Positions 32,523 to 41,192 of a stretch of 64,000 nucleotides of DNA are shown here, piece by piece. The translations under genes were made by a program, and so were the position numbers. Where the stretch lies: positions 620,001 through 684,000 of the forward strand of contig CAVXVO010000005.1 of the NCBI GenBank assembly GCA_963765295.1. Direction: 5' to 3'. Below the pieces are notes generated by a model. It did no database searches, was not told the origin of the DNA, and saw only the letters and a list, made by a program, of their open reading frames with translations. The stretch is from PALSA-612 sp963765295 (GTDB taxonomy: Bacteria > Actinomycetota > Thermoleophilia > Gaiellales > Gaiellaceae). Positions within the stretch are counted from its first letter, which is position 1. Every line of letters starts with the position of its first letter.

Positions 32523-33308
32523 ATGCCGTTCGAGGAGCTGAAGGCGAAGCTGAGCGAAGTCTGGGGCTCGGCGCCGTGGGAGCGCGTCGCGCCGCACCTC
32601 GCACCCGTCCACGAGCAGCTCGCGCGTGTCCTCGAGCCCCGACCCGGCCTGCGCTGGCTCGACGTCGCCACCGGAACCGGCGCGCTCGCCCTGATTGCCG
32701 CGCGCGGGGGCGCCGACGTGACCGGCGTCGACCTGGCGCCGAAGCTCGTCGAGACGGCGCGCCGGCTCGCAGCCGAGCAAGGACTCGAAGTCCGCTTCGA
32801 GGTCGGGGACGCCGAGGCGCTGCCGGTCGAGGACGCGAGCTTCGCCGCCGTCTCGTCCGCGATGGGGCTCGTCTTCGCGCCCGACCACGCCGCCGTCGCC
32901 CGAGAGCTCGCGCGGGTGTGTCGGCCCGGCGGTCGAGTCGCCTTCTCCGCCTGGCGCGAAGGCGCCGGCTTCTTTCCCGTGTGCGCACGCTACTCGCCGC
33001 CGCTCCTCCCGGGCCAGGGCGAATCGACGGCGTGGAGCTCGGAGGAGTACGCCGAGGGCCTGCTCGGAGACGACTTCGCCCTCGCGTTCGAGGAAGGCGA
33101 CGCGCCGATGCGCGGAGAGTCCGGCGAGGCCATGTGGGAGCTCATGGCCTCGTCGTCAGGCCCGTTCAAGGCCCGGATCGCAGCCCTCGACTCGACCGGT
33201 GTCGACCGGTTCCACCGCGAATTCGTCGACTTCCTCGAGGCGCACCGCATCAACGGTGGAATCAGCCTTCCCGCGCCGTACGTGATCGTCGCAGGCACCC
33301 GGCGCTGA
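32523..33308 (+). CDS. Class I SAM-dependent methyltransferase
   Basis: 261 residues from ATG 32523. RWLDVATGTGALALIAA is SAM motif I, VTGVDLAPKLVETAR motif II, GDAEALPVEDASFAAVSSAMG the UbiE/menG-like segment, and RVCRPGGRVAFSAWR. It resembles methyltransferase domain 11/25. The start was taken at ATG because the frame upstream is a shadow of the minus-strand genes. Confidence 0.85.
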   Translation: MPFEELKAKLSEVWGSAPWERVAPHLAPVHEQLARVLEPRPGLRWLDVATGTGALALIAARGGADVTGVDLAPKLVETARRLAAEQGLEVRFEVGDAEALPVEDASFAAVSSAMGLVFAPDHAAVARELARVCRPGGRVAFSAWREGAGFFPVCARYSPPLLPGQGESTAWSSEEYAEGLLGDDFALAFEEGDAPMRGESGEAMWELMASSSGPFKARIAALDSTGVDRFHREFVDFLEAHRINGGISLPAPYVIVAGTRR

Positions 33309-33312
33309 CCGC

Positions 33313-33318
33313 TACCGT
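33313..33318 (+). promoter_or_regulatory. -10 hexamer TACCGT, leaderless promoter
   Basis: Six bases before ATG 33325. Confidence 0.5.
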
Positions 33319-33324
33319 GAACGG

Positions 33325-34303
33325 ATGCTCAGGAGGGCGATCGGGCTCGCGCTCCTCGCAGCGGCGGTGCTCGCGGGGGCCGGCACCGGCCGGACGGCGA
33401 CTCCCGACGCCGCAACGCTGCTGGCCCGCTACGAGCCCGTCCTGCGTCTGTATGCCGCCGACTGGAAGCCGAGCGCGGTCGAACCGTTCCTGGCCGCGGC
33501 CGATCTCGAGAAGCTGACCGCGGGGAGCTGGCAGCTCGTCCGGCACAGCCCGCCGCCGTCCGCGCTCGCGAACGGCTCCTCGCAGCTCAGGCTCGACACG
33601 CGCGGCTGCACACCCGCCTTCGACCTCGATGCCTGCTATGCGCGCCGAGCGACGCAGCCGACCGCCTACGGCCGTGTCTGGGTCAATCCGACGGCATCGG
33701 CCGCGCATCGGCACGGTGCTCCAGTACTGGCTGTTCTACCCGCTCGACGACTGGCGCAACTCGCCCGCCAAGCCGTCGCTCTGGCACATGCACGAGGGCG
33801 ACTGGGAGGAGGTGTCGGTCGCGCTCGACGCTGCCGGGCAGCCCGTCTCGGTCGCCGCCAGCCAGCACGACCTCGGCGTGACGCGCACGTGGGCGCGAGC
33901 CCGCCGCGTCGGCCGGCATCCGGCCGTCTACGTGGCTCTCGGGTCCCACGCCAACTACCTGTCGCCGGGGCTCCAGGGCGGCTCGGCCGTCCCCCACGTG
34001 ATCCCCCCGCGCTTCTCCGGTCTCCCGTTCCCCGAGCCCGACTACACGAGTGCCCAGACGTCCGTCGGGCCGGCCGGCACCGCGAAGACCGGGCTCCGCG
34101 TCGTCGACGTGTCGAGCGGCACCGCCCCCTGGCTCGGATTCGGCGGCGCGTGGGGCGACGGCAGCTACATCCTGTTCGGGACATTCAGGGGCGTGGTCAC
34201 CCATTTGAGGATCGGTGATTCACCCTCAGGACCCGCATTCCATGCGGTTTGGCGGGATCCGCTGCTGCAGTTCCGCAGCTGGCCTGCCGATGACGGACAC
34301 TGA
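33325..34303 (+). CDS. Secreted Vps62-related protein, one frameshift
   Basis: The N-terminal frame gives a signal peptide (GLALLAAAVLAGAGTGRTA) and ~130 residues ending WVNPTASA. From about 33715 the reading moves to another frame: RIGTVLQYWLFYPLDDW, WHMHEGDWEEVSVALD, VYVALGSHANYLSPG. HEGDWE and GSHANY are the Vps62 family signature. Removing one G near 33713 restores about 325 residues. Function unknown. The single base may be a consensus error. Confidence 0.75.
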
Positions 34304-34325
34304 CATGTCCCTCGCTTCGACCCAC

Positions 34326-34331
34326 TAGAGT
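34326..34331 (+). promoter_or_regulatory. -10 hexamer TAGAGT, leaderless promoter of the CAP gene
   Basis: Six bases before GTG 34338. Confidence 0.55.
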
Positions 34332-34337
34332 CGGCTG

Positions 34338-34901
34338 GTGCTCCCGCGCACGCGTGCCGCCATGGCAGCGGCTGCCGCGATCGTCGTCGCCGGCGCGATC
34401 GTCTCCGCGGTCCCGGCGGGAACCTCACACCACACCCACACCGGCGCGGCGAAGGCCCTCTCTGCGATGCCGTCGCTCGACGCCCAGATCGCGGCCCGGA
34501 TCAACGCGGCCCGCGCCGCGTACGGCCTCCCTCGTGTCCGCGTCGTCCGCGCCCTCAGAGCGGCTGCGACCGCTCATTCATACGAGATGGCCCGCGACGG
34601 CTACTTCTCGCACGACTCGGCCGACGGCACATCGGCATTCAAGCGGCTCCTCCACTACTACCCGTCGACGGGCTATGGGCGCTGGCAGATCGGCGAGGCG
34701 ATCCTCTGGTACTCGCCCGGAGTGGACGCCGCTACGGCCGTCCGCGACTGGCTGACGAGCCCGGAGCACCGGGCCATCCTGCTCGCTCCTGCATACCGGG
34801 AAGTCGGGGTCTCCGCCGTGCACGCGACCGCCGCCGACGGCGACTATCACGGCGACGAGATCACCGTCGTCACCGCCGATTTCGGCGCCCGCTCCCGCTG
34901 A
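34338..34901 (+). CDS. Secreted CAP-domain (SCP/PR-1-like) protein
   Basis: 187 residues. Signal peptide AAAAAIVVAGAIVSAVPAG. CAP motifs: INAARAAYGLPRVRV, AATAHSYEMARDGYFSHD, GRWQIGEAILW and WLTSPEHRAILLAPAYREVGV. The His/Glu cavity residues are present (AHSYEM, GEAI, PEHR). Bacterial CAP proteins are extracellular with variable roles. Confidence 0.9.
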   Translation: MLPRTRAAMAAAAAIVVAGAIVSAVPAGTSHHTHTGAAKALSAMPSLDAQIAARINAARAAYGLPRVRVVRALRAAATAHSYEMARDGYFSHDSADGTSAFKRLLHYYPSTGYGRWQIGEAILWYSPGVDAATAVRDWLTSPEHRAILLAPAYREVGVSAVHATAADGDYHGDEITVVTADFGARSR

Positions 34902-34927
34902 GCTCGGACAGCCCTCGAACCTGACCC

Positions 34928-34955
34928 TCAAGTCAGGGATGCTGGTTGTCGATAA
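34928..34955 (+). promoter_or_regulatory. Possible sigma28 (FliA/WhiG)-type promoter
   Basis: TCAAGT (34928-34933), 14 bases, then GTCGATAA (34948-34955). The -10 matches the sigma28 consensus GCCGATAA at 7 of 8 positions. It lies 71 bases upstream of the first MshEN gene. CCCTCAAGT recurs at 36245-36253 before the second MshEN gene. Confidence 0.4.
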
Positions 34956-35026
34956 TCGCCGAAGTCCGGAGGATTGACTTCCGGAGCCATTCAAACCTCG
35001 GATCGCACGTGACGATAAGGAGAGAC

Positions 35027-36202
35027 ATGGAAGCGGCACAATCCTCGCGGCGTTCGCTCGGAGAGATTTTTGTCGAACGCGGCCTGATCTCCGAGGCTGA
35101 CCTGGAGCGGGCGCTCGCAGAGCAGTTCGCGACGAAGCGCCGGCTTGCCGACGTCCTCGTCCGGCGCGGCCTCGTCACGGGCAGCGACATCACAAGCGCT
35201 CTCAACGAGCAACTCGCCGCGCTTCACGCATCCGCTGGGCAGGCTGAGAGCGATGCGCTGGTCGAAGTCACCGCCCATGATCACGAGGAGGTCGAGGAGT
35301 CCCCTGCAGCCGTGACTGCAGCCCCGATTCTCTACGCGATCGAGGAGGAGAGCCGAGGCGAGGCCAGTTTCGACGCGGCTGCGAACGAGCCGACGTCCGA
35401 GGACAAGCCTGCTTACGAGCCCGAGTCGTCCGACGAGCGCAAAGCCCCGGCGCCCGATCGCGGCGAACTTGCAGCCACGTCCGATACCGATGTCTCGCTC
35501 GAGCCAACAGCCCTGATCCAGGAGACCGACGAACGGCGCACGGTGATGGAGTCCCGGCTTGCTGCCCTCGGCCCGATCCTGGAAGGTCTCGGGCGGGTCC
35601 ATTCCGATCTCGTAGAACACGAGTTGTGCTCCCCGCTCCTCGCGGATGAGTTGACCGCGACCGAGGAACGGCTCGTGGCCCGAGGTGACGAGCTCTCGGC
35701 GGAGATCGCGATGCTCAAGCAGACCCGCGAGCAGATCGAGCGAATGGCGGGACTTCTCGAGGAGCTTCGCAGCGAGCTGGCAGGAAAGATTCACGAGCTC
35801 ACGGAGCTTCGCGGGACGGCCGCCATCTGGACGAGCCGTGTCGCGGACGTCGAGGCGGAGGTCGAGTCTTTGACAGCCCGTACCAACGAAACCGCCCGCG
35901 ACTTGAACGCACTAGCCGCCGCACATGCCGCCACGCCTGCGATTGACGCGGTCACGGAGACTCACGCTCCATCCTCATCCCCGAACGAAGCAGCAGCGCC
36001 GGCACGACCCGCGGACACCAGCGGCCACATCCTCTTCGTCCCGACGGACGACGGCTATGAGCTGGTCGACCACATCGGCGCGGCGCCCGGCGTCGGAGAG
36101 GTCGTCGAGGTCGGTGACAGGAGCTGGGTCGTCACGAAGATTGGATGCTCACCACTCCCGTTCGACGACCGCGCCTGCGCGTTCCTGGCCGCATCCGTCT
36201 AG
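35027..36202 (+). CDS. MshEN-domain coiled-coil protein 1 (putative c-di-GMP effector)
   Basis: 391 residues; ATG with AAGGAGAG upstream. Two 24-residue MshEN motifs (SLGEIFVERGLISEADL... and RLADVLVRRGLVTGSDI...) are separated by exactly five residues (FATKR). This is the c-di-GMP-binding arrangement known from the MshE ATPase. The middle is acidic and disordered, then a coiled coil (about 180-300: LKQTREQIERMAGLLEELRSE-like). The C-terminal ~55 residues (HILFVPTDDGYELVD...) form a small domain shared with the third copy. There is no ATPase domain. First of three adjacent paralogues. Confidence 0.8.
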   Translation: MEAAQSSRRSLGEIFVERGLISEADLERALAEQFATKRRLADVLVRRGLVTGSDITSALNEQLAALHASAGQAESDALVEVTAHDHEEVEESPAAVTAAPILYAIEEESRGEASFDAAANEPTSEDKPAYEPESSDERKAPAPDRGELAATSDTDVSLEPTALIQETDERRTVMESRLAALGPILEGLGRVHSDLVEHELCSPLLADELTATEERLVARGDELSAEIAMLKQTREQIERMAGLLEELRSELAGKIHELTELRGTAAIWTSRVADVEAEVESLTARTNETARDLNALAAAHAATPAIDAVTETHAPSSSPNEAAAPARPADTSGHILFVPTDDGYELVDHIGAAPGVGEVVEVGDRSWVVTKIGCSPLPFDDRACAFLAASV

Positions 36203-36271
36203 GGGATCGGGACGTGCGTCGTGGCCGCGTTTGGACTCCCGAATCCCTCAAGTGAAGGGGTTTCCGAGACG

Positions 36272-37153
36272 ATGAATGCACCCATGCACGCTGTTGGAAT
36301 CAACTGGCGTCCGCTTGGCGAGCTCTTCCTCGAGTCCGACCTGATCACGCGGGACGAACTCGAGGAGGCGCTGTCCGAGCAGGGTGAGTCGCGTCAGCGT
36401 CTCGGCCAGATCCTGGTGTCACGGGGCCTCGTCTCCGAGCCTGAGCTGCTGCGCGTGCTCCTCGACCAGCTCGGTCATGAACTCGAGCGCGAAGGCGCGC
36501 CGGGTCCACTGGCCCACGATCTCGCCAAGCGGCGGGCGTCGCGAACGCCGGACATGGAGCCGCTCCTCACTCGGGACATAGAGGAGGCTGCCGGCGATGA
36601 GTCGCTCGACGTCGACCCCGCCGCCGCGGCCCGTGCGCGTTTCGAGACTGCACTTCTCAAGGAGCGAGCCGAGCTCGAACAGACTCTCAACGACCAGCGC
36701 GCGGCCCTGCGGGAGGCGGTCTCCGAAACGGCGGTCGCAACTCCCTCGGAGGCTCGTTCCTTCGAACCGGAAGTTGAGCTCCCTCCGGCCCCGGCGCCGA
36801 CACCGATTGAGACGCGTGAGCAGGCGACGCCCGACGTGACACTGCTCGTTCGGCAAGCCGAAGATCTCCGTAACGAGCTGTCTCGAGCGGCGGATACACA
36901 CGAGACCGCGCTCCACCGCGCCACGCACGAGCTCGAGGAGCGTGTCGCGAGCCTCGAGGCGAAGCTCGCAGACGAGCGTGCGCAGCGCAGGCGCGCCGCC
37001 GAGGAGCTCGAACGTGCACGCGGCGAGGCTCGCCGCGAGGCATCGGAGCTTCGTGCCGCGGTCAATCGGCTGCGCGCCGAACTGACCCAGGTCGACGCGG
37101 CGACTGCCTGGTTCGAGTACTGGTCGGGCTCGGCCCACCCCGCGCAGACGTAG
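36272..37153 (+). CDS. MshEN-domain coiled-coil protein 2
   Basis: 293 residues from ATG 36272; GTG 36221 or ATG 36284 are alternatives. Motifs PLGELFLESDLITRDELEEA and RLGQILVSRGLVSEPELL, again with a five-residue spacer (GESRQ). A long coiled coil follows (HRATHELEERVASLEAKL and on to the end). It lacks the C-terminal domain of copies 1 and 3, ending in WFEYWSGSAHPAQT. Confidence 0.78.
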   Translation: MNAPMHAVGINWRPLGELFLESDLITRDELEEALSEQGESRQRLGQILVSRGLVSEPELLRVLLDQLGHELEREGAPGPLAHDLAKRRASRTPDMEPLLTRDIEEAAGDESLDVDPAAAARARFETALLKERAELEQTLNDQRAALREAVSETAVATPSEARSFEPEVELPPAPAPTPIETREQATPDVTLLVRQAEDLRNELSRAADTHETALHRATHELEERVASLEAKLADERAQRRRAAEELERARGEARREASELRAAVNRLRAELTQVDAATAWFEYWSGSAHPAQT

Positions 37154-37223
37154 CCTTTCTCACAAGGTTTCGACGGGTAGCTCGCCTCTAGCGAAGCGCG
37201 GCAGTACGGACCATAGTGTGACC

Positions 37224-38102
37224 ATGAGCCCCGCCCATCAGGCGCAGCTGCTCGGCGAGGTCATTGTCGGGCGCGGCCTCATGAGCGACGAGCAGCTCCA
37301 GGACGCGCTGCTCGAGCAGCGCGTGTCGCGGAAGCGACTGGGAGCGATCCTTGTCTCGACGGGTGTCATCTCACCGCCGGATCTCACGGCCGCCCTCCTG
37401 GCACAGCTCGGCCACGGAACAGGAGCCGGGAACACGCCCCAAGCCGACGTCTCGGAGCCGGCCGAGGGCAGCGAGGAGCACGAAGGATCACGGCGCAAAG
37501 GACTTTTCCGGCGTCGGCGTGCGGTCGGGGACAGCCCTGCACAAAACGGCGGCGTGCCTGTGACCCAACGCATAGAGGAACCGCCGGCAACGCTCGCCGA
37601 TGCGACGCTCGGCCTCCTTCGCGACTTCGAGGCGATCGCACAGTCTCATCTGAGCGAGCTCAGGCGAGAGTTCGAGGAAGCCGGCGAGGAGCTCGAGACC
37701 GCCCGAATCGAGATCCTCGCTCGGAACGAGAGGATTGCCGAGCTCGAAACGCTCCTTCAAACCTCCGATCGGGAGCGGCGCCAAGTCGCGGGAGCGCTGC
37801 GCGACGAGATCGCCTTGACCGAGGCCAAACTCCGCGCATATCGCACGGCAGAGCCGGCGGCCGGGCAGCAGTCAGAGCCGAGCCTTGCCCACCCGCCCGA
37901 GAGAGCCGAGAGCCCCGGGCCTGGCTACCTCCTGCTCGTGCCCGACGCACTCGGAGGCCATGCCCTTCAGGAGTGTCCCGGCGAGCCGCCACCTGTGGGC
38001 GGCCAAATCGAGGTGGGCGGCCACCGGTTCCTCGTCGTCTCGCATCGACGCTCGCCGATGGGCTCCGACGAACGGCTCTGCGTCCAGCTGCAGATCGGCT
38101 AG
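37224..38102 (+). CDS. MshEN-domain coiled-coil protein 3
   Basis: 292 residues from ATG 37224, with TAGTGT four bases upstream. Motifs LLGEVIVGRGLMSDEQLQ and RLGAILVSTGVISPPDLT with a five-residue spacer (RVSRK). Then a basic stretch (RRKGLFRRRR), a coiled coil (about 125-210) and the same C-terminal domain as copy 1 (YLLLVPDALGGHALQE ... GGHRFLVV). Possible role: tethering or signalling in a pilus or secretion system under c-di-GMP control; inference only. Confidence 0.78.
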   Translation: MSPAHQAQLLGEVIVGRGLMSDEQLQDALLEQRVSRKRLGAILVSTGVISPPDLTAALLAQLGHGTGAGNTPQADVSEPAEGSEEHEGSRRKGLFRRRRAVGDSPAQNGGVPVTQRIEEPPATLADATLGLLRDFEAIAQSHLSELRREFEEAGEELETARIEILARNERIAELETLLQTSDRERRQVAGALRDEIALTEAKLRAYRTAEPAAGQQSEPSLAHPPERAESPGPGYLLLVPDALGGHALQECPGEPPPVGGQIEVGGHRFLVVSHRRSPMGSDERLCVQLQIG

Positions 38103-38146
38103 GGACCCGGCCCCCGGCAGCTCTTCGCACGGCGACGAGGCGCGCG

Positions 38147-38152
38147 TAGAGT
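38147..38152 (+). promoter_or_regulatory. -10 hexamer TAGAGT, leaderless promoter of the amidohydrolase
   Basis: Six bases before GTG 38159. A TTCGCA -35-like hexamer lies 17 bases further upstream (38124-38129). Confidence 0.55.
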
Positions 38153-38158
38153 GCTCGC

Positions 38159-39697
38159 GTGATCCTGGAGAACGGCGTCGTCCGCACGCTCGATCCGTCG
38201 CTTCCCGTCGCACGCGCGCTCGCGATCGCCGGCGAGCGGATCGCAGGCGGAGTGGGCACACACGAGACGGCCCTTGCGAGCCCGGAGGTGGTCGACCTCG
38301 GCGGCCGCACGGTCGTGCCCGGGTTCAGCGATGCCCACGTCCACTTCCCCACGTGGGCGCTCGCCCAGCGTCAGATCGACCTCGACGGCTGCGCGACGCT
38401 CGACGAGGCACTCGCCCGCCTCCGCAGTGCGCCTGCGCCCGAAAGCGGCCGCTGGATCCGCGCCTACGGCTGGCGCAGCGGCGACTGGACGCCGGCCGTC
38501 GAACCCACCCGCGCCGACCTCGACGCGATCACGGGCTCGACTCCCGCAGCGTTGCTCTCCAAGGACTACCACTCGCTGTGGCTCAACTCGGCCGCGCTGG
38601 CGCTCGCGGACGGCGACCTCGAGGTGGCCGGCGGGGTCGTGGAGCGCGACGGGCGCGGGGAGCCCACCGGCGTCCTCCGGGAGGAGTCGGCGTGGCGCTT
38701 CAAGCAGCGCTTCCTCAGGGTGGCCGACGAGGAGTACGTCGAGGCCATGCGGGCCGGTGTCCGGCTCGCGCTCTCGCGTGGAGTCACGGCCGTCCACGAC
38801 AAGGACGGCTGGCTCGGCGCGCCCGGGCTCTGGCAGCAGCTCCACGCGCAGGGCGCCCTCGGCATCCGCGTCTGGCAGTCGCTTCCGCACGACCGGATCG
38901 GCGCCCTCGAGGAGACCGGCTTCCGTTCCGGGATCGGGAACGACTTCATTCGCGTGGGCTACCTGAAGGTGTTCATGGACGGGACACTCGGCTCGGAGAC
39001 GGCGCTGATGCTGGACGGCACGGGAGTCGAGATCACCTCCTCAGACGAGCTCGCGGACGTCGTGCGGCGCGCGGCGCGGATCGGCTGGCCGGTCGGCGTC
39101 CACGCGATCGGCGACCGCGCGAACCGCAACGCGCTCGACGCCTTCGAGAAGACCGCGGAGGAGTGGCGCCCGCGCGGTCTCCGGCCCCGGATCGAGCACG
39201 CGCAGTGCCTGGCGCCGGAGGACGTCGCACGGTTCGGGAAGCTCGGCGTCGCCGCGTCGGTGCAGTTCTCGCACGCGCCCTCCGACCGCGACCTCGCCGA
39301 GCGCCTGTGGCCCGACCGGCTCGGCGGCGCGTACGCCTGGCGGTCGCTCCTCGACGCCGGCGCAGTGCTCGCGAACGGCTCGGACGCGCCGATCGAGGAG
39401 CTCGACCCGCTCGCCGGCATCGTCGCGGGCGTGCTGCGGACGTCCGACGACCGCCCCGCGTGGCGCCCCGAGCAGGCGGTGACCGTCGAGGAGGCGCTGC
39501 ACGCGACCTGCGTCGCCCCCGCGTGGCTGACCGGCGACGAGCACCGCCGCGGCCGCCTGCTCCCCGGCTTCCTCGCCGATCTGGTCGTGCTCGACCGCGA
39601 CCCCGTGACGTGCCCGCCGGAGGAGCTCGCCGACGTGCAGGTCGTGGCGACGATGGTCGGCGGCCGCTGGCTGCACAACCCACCGCCCTGGAACTAG
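38159..39697 (+). CDS. Amidohydrolase (YtcJ/AepA-like)
   Basis: 512 residues. VVPGFSDAHVHFPTWA supplies the HxH metal pair; YLKVFMDGTLGSETA holds the lysine region; VGVHAIGDRANRNALDAFE and RIEHAQCLAPEDV give further His ligands; GSDAPIEELDPL gives the catalytic Asp. Amidohydrolase family 3 (YtcJ type), substrate unknown. It sits 2 bp before a creatininase-family gene, so the pair may degrade a cyclic amide or urea-like compound. Confidence 0.9.
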   Translation: MILENGVVRTLDPSLPVARALAIAGERIAGGVGTHETALASPEVVDLGGRTVVPGFSDAHVHFPTWALAQRQIDLDGCATLDEALARLRSAPAPESGRWIRAYGWRSGDWTPAVEPTRADLDAITGSTPAALLSKDYHSLWLNSAALALADGDLEVAGGVVERDGRGEPTGVLREESAWRFKQRFLRVADEEYVEAMRAGVRLALSRGVTAVHDKDGWLGAPGLWQQLHAQGALGIRVWQSLPHDRIGALEETGFRSGIGNDFIRVGYLKVFMDGTLGSETALMLDGTGVEITSSDELADVVRRAARIGWPVGVHAIGDRANRNALDAFEKTAEEWRPRGLRPRIEHAQCLAPEDVARFGKLGVAASVQFSHAPSDRDLAERLWPDRLGGAYAWRSLLDAGAVLANGSDAPIEELDPLAGIVAGVLRTSDDRPAWRPEQAVTVEEALHATCVAPAWLTGDEHRRGRLLPGFLADLVVLDRDPVTCPPEELADVQVVATMVGGRWLHNPPPWN

Positions 39698-39699
39698 CG

Positions 39700-40398
39700 G
39701 TGCGGATCTCCGACCTCAACTGGATGCAGGTCGAGGAGTACCTCCGCGGCGACGACCGCGTCGTGCTTCCGATCGGGTCGACCGAGCAGCATGGCTACCT
39801 CTCGCTCGCGACCGACGTGATCCTGGCCGAGCGGGTGTCGGTCGAGGCGGCCGAGTCGCTCGGCGTCCCCGTGCTGCCGGTGCTGCCCTTCGGCGTCGCG
39901 CCTGGCTTCACGGCCTATCCCGGGACCGTGTCGCTGCGGCTCGAGACGCTCGTCGCCGTGCTGAGCGAGGCGCTCGACGCCCTGCACGCGCAGGGATTCC
40001 GCCGCTTCCTCGTCGTGAACGGGCACGGTGGCAACGCCGGCGCGGAGGAGCCGCTCGCTGCCTGGGCGGACAGCCGCGAGGGCGCGCAACTCCGCTTCCA
40101 CAGCTGGTACGCGGGCGAGCGCGCGCAGGCGGCCGCCGAGGCACTCCATCCGGACCCGACGCACGCCAACTGGTTCGAGAACTTCCCCTGGACACGCCTC
40201 GCCGGCGTCGCCGTGCCCGCCGAGGCGAAGCCGATGGCGGCAGTGGACGAGCTGGGCGACGACCCCGCGGACGTGCGCCGCGTTCTCGGCGACGGGACCT
40301 TCGGCGGCTCCTACGAGCGGCCGGACGCGGAGATGCACCGCCTCTGGGAGGTCGCGGTCGCCGAGGTGCGCGAGCTGCTCGAGTCCGGCTGGCGCTAG
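39700..40398 (+). CDS. Creatininase-family amidohydrolase
   Basis: 232 residues from GTG 39700 (product VRISDLNWMQVEEYL). PIGSTEQHGYLSLATD carries the metal-binding Glu/His and Asp; LVVNGHGGNAGAEEPL the second His; DDPADVRRVLGDGTFGG the C-terminal loop. The family includes creatininase, MftE and FAPy deformylase; no mycofactocin genes are near, so the substrate is open. Confidence 0.88.
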   Translation: MRISDLNWMQVEEYLRGDDRVVLPIGSTEQHGYLSLATDVILAERVSVEAAESLGVPVLPVLPFGVAPGFTAYPGTVSLRLETLVAVLSEALDALHAQGFRRFLVVNGHGGNAGAEEPLAAWADSREGAQLRFHSWYAGERAQAAAEALHPDPTHANWFENFPWTRLAGVAVPAEAKPMAAVDELGDDPADVRRVLGDGTFGGSYERPDAEMHRLWEVAVAEVRELLESGWR

Positions 40399-40409
40399 GG
40401 GCTAGCGCC
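40391..40409. terminator. Hairpin GGCGCTAG-GGG-CTAGCGCC spanning two convergent stops
   Basis: Perfect 8-bp arms and a 3-base loop. Each arm contains the TAG stop of one of the two convergent genes. Probable bidirectional terminator, without a T tract. Confidence 0.5.
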
Positions 40410-41151
40410 GGAGGAAGCGGCGCTTCTTCGTTTCCGGGCGGCGGGGCACCGGGGCGTCGGTGATGATCGCCATCGGCACCTCGAGGGTCAGCCAACGGGC
40501 GAGCTCGGGGTCGCCGAGCGCCTCGACGGCGCCGACCATGCCCGCCTCGCGTACATCCGCCGTGTGCGCGTCGCTCGCGAGCAGGTGCGCGAGGCCGCGG
40601 TCGATCAGCTCGACCGCCGCGCCTCGCGAGGAGCGCCCGATCCGGCCGTCGAGCGAAGCCGCCGTGATCTGCACCAGCGCGCCCGCGTCGACGAGCGGCC
40701 GCAGCTCCTCCGGGTTGTGCTGGACGTCGGCGTTCCGCTCCGGGTGCGCGATCACCGGCGTGATCTCACGCGTCACGAGCCTGAACACCCACTCGTGGAG
40801 CGAGAGCGGCCAGCCGGAGTACGGAAACTCGACGAGCAGGTAGCGCGGGCTGCCGCCGAGCCCGAAGCGGCCGATGTCGTCGTCCGAGAGCCGGTCGAGC
40901 CAGTCGATCGCGATCTCGCCGCCCGGGCGCACGTCGATGGGGATGTCCGCCTCCTGGATCGCCGCCCGCACCTCGCCCACGAGCCGCTCCATCGTCTCCG
41001 CGCTCGTCGGATAGTCGTCCCGGACATGGGGCGTCGCAGCGATCACCCGCACCCCGTCGGCGGCCGCGCGCCGCGCGATCTCGACACTCTGCTCGATCGT
41101 TACAGGGCCGTCGTCGACGCCCGGGAGGATGTGCGAATGGAGGTCGATCAC
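40402..41151 (-). CDS. CpsB/CapC-type PHP-domain tyrosine phosphatase
   Basis: 249 residues from GTG 41151. VIDLHSHILPGVDDGP is the PHP/CpsB signature (HxH metals); AATPHVRDDYPTS, GGEIAIDWLDRL, PVIAHPERNADVQ and LASDAHTADVR give the remaining ligands. CpsB-type enzymes dephosphorylate tyrosine on capsule-polymerisation kinases. No kinase or capsule genes are visible here. Divergent from the HxlR gene. Confidence 0.85.
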   Translation of the reverse strand: MIDLHSHILPGVDDGPVTIEQSVEIARRAAADGVRVIAATPHVRDDYPTSAETMERLVGEVRAAIQEADIPIDVRPGGEIAIDWLDRLSDDDIGRFGLGGSPRYLLVEFPYSGWPLSLHEWVFRLVTREITPVIAHPERNADVQHNPEELRPLVDAGALVQITAASLDGRIGRSSRGAAVELIDRGLAHLLASDAHTADVREAGMVGAVEALGDPELARWLTLEVPMAIITDAPVPRRPETKKRRFLRR

Positions 41152-41180
41152 GGCGTCTCGATGCTGGCAACCGTACCGAG

Positions 41181-41186
41181 TACACT
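41181..41186 (+). promoter_or_regulatory. -10 hexamer TACACT, leaderless promoter of the HxlR gene
   Basis: Six bases (GGGACT) separate TACACT from GTG 41193. Confidence 0.55.
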
Positions 41187-41192
41187 GGGACT

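Noticed and set aside
36248..36275. Second sigma28-type promoter (TCAAGT-N14-GACGATGA)
   Set aside because: Only six of eight -10 matches, and it would overlap the preferred ATG at 36272; kept only as a repeated TCAAGT note.
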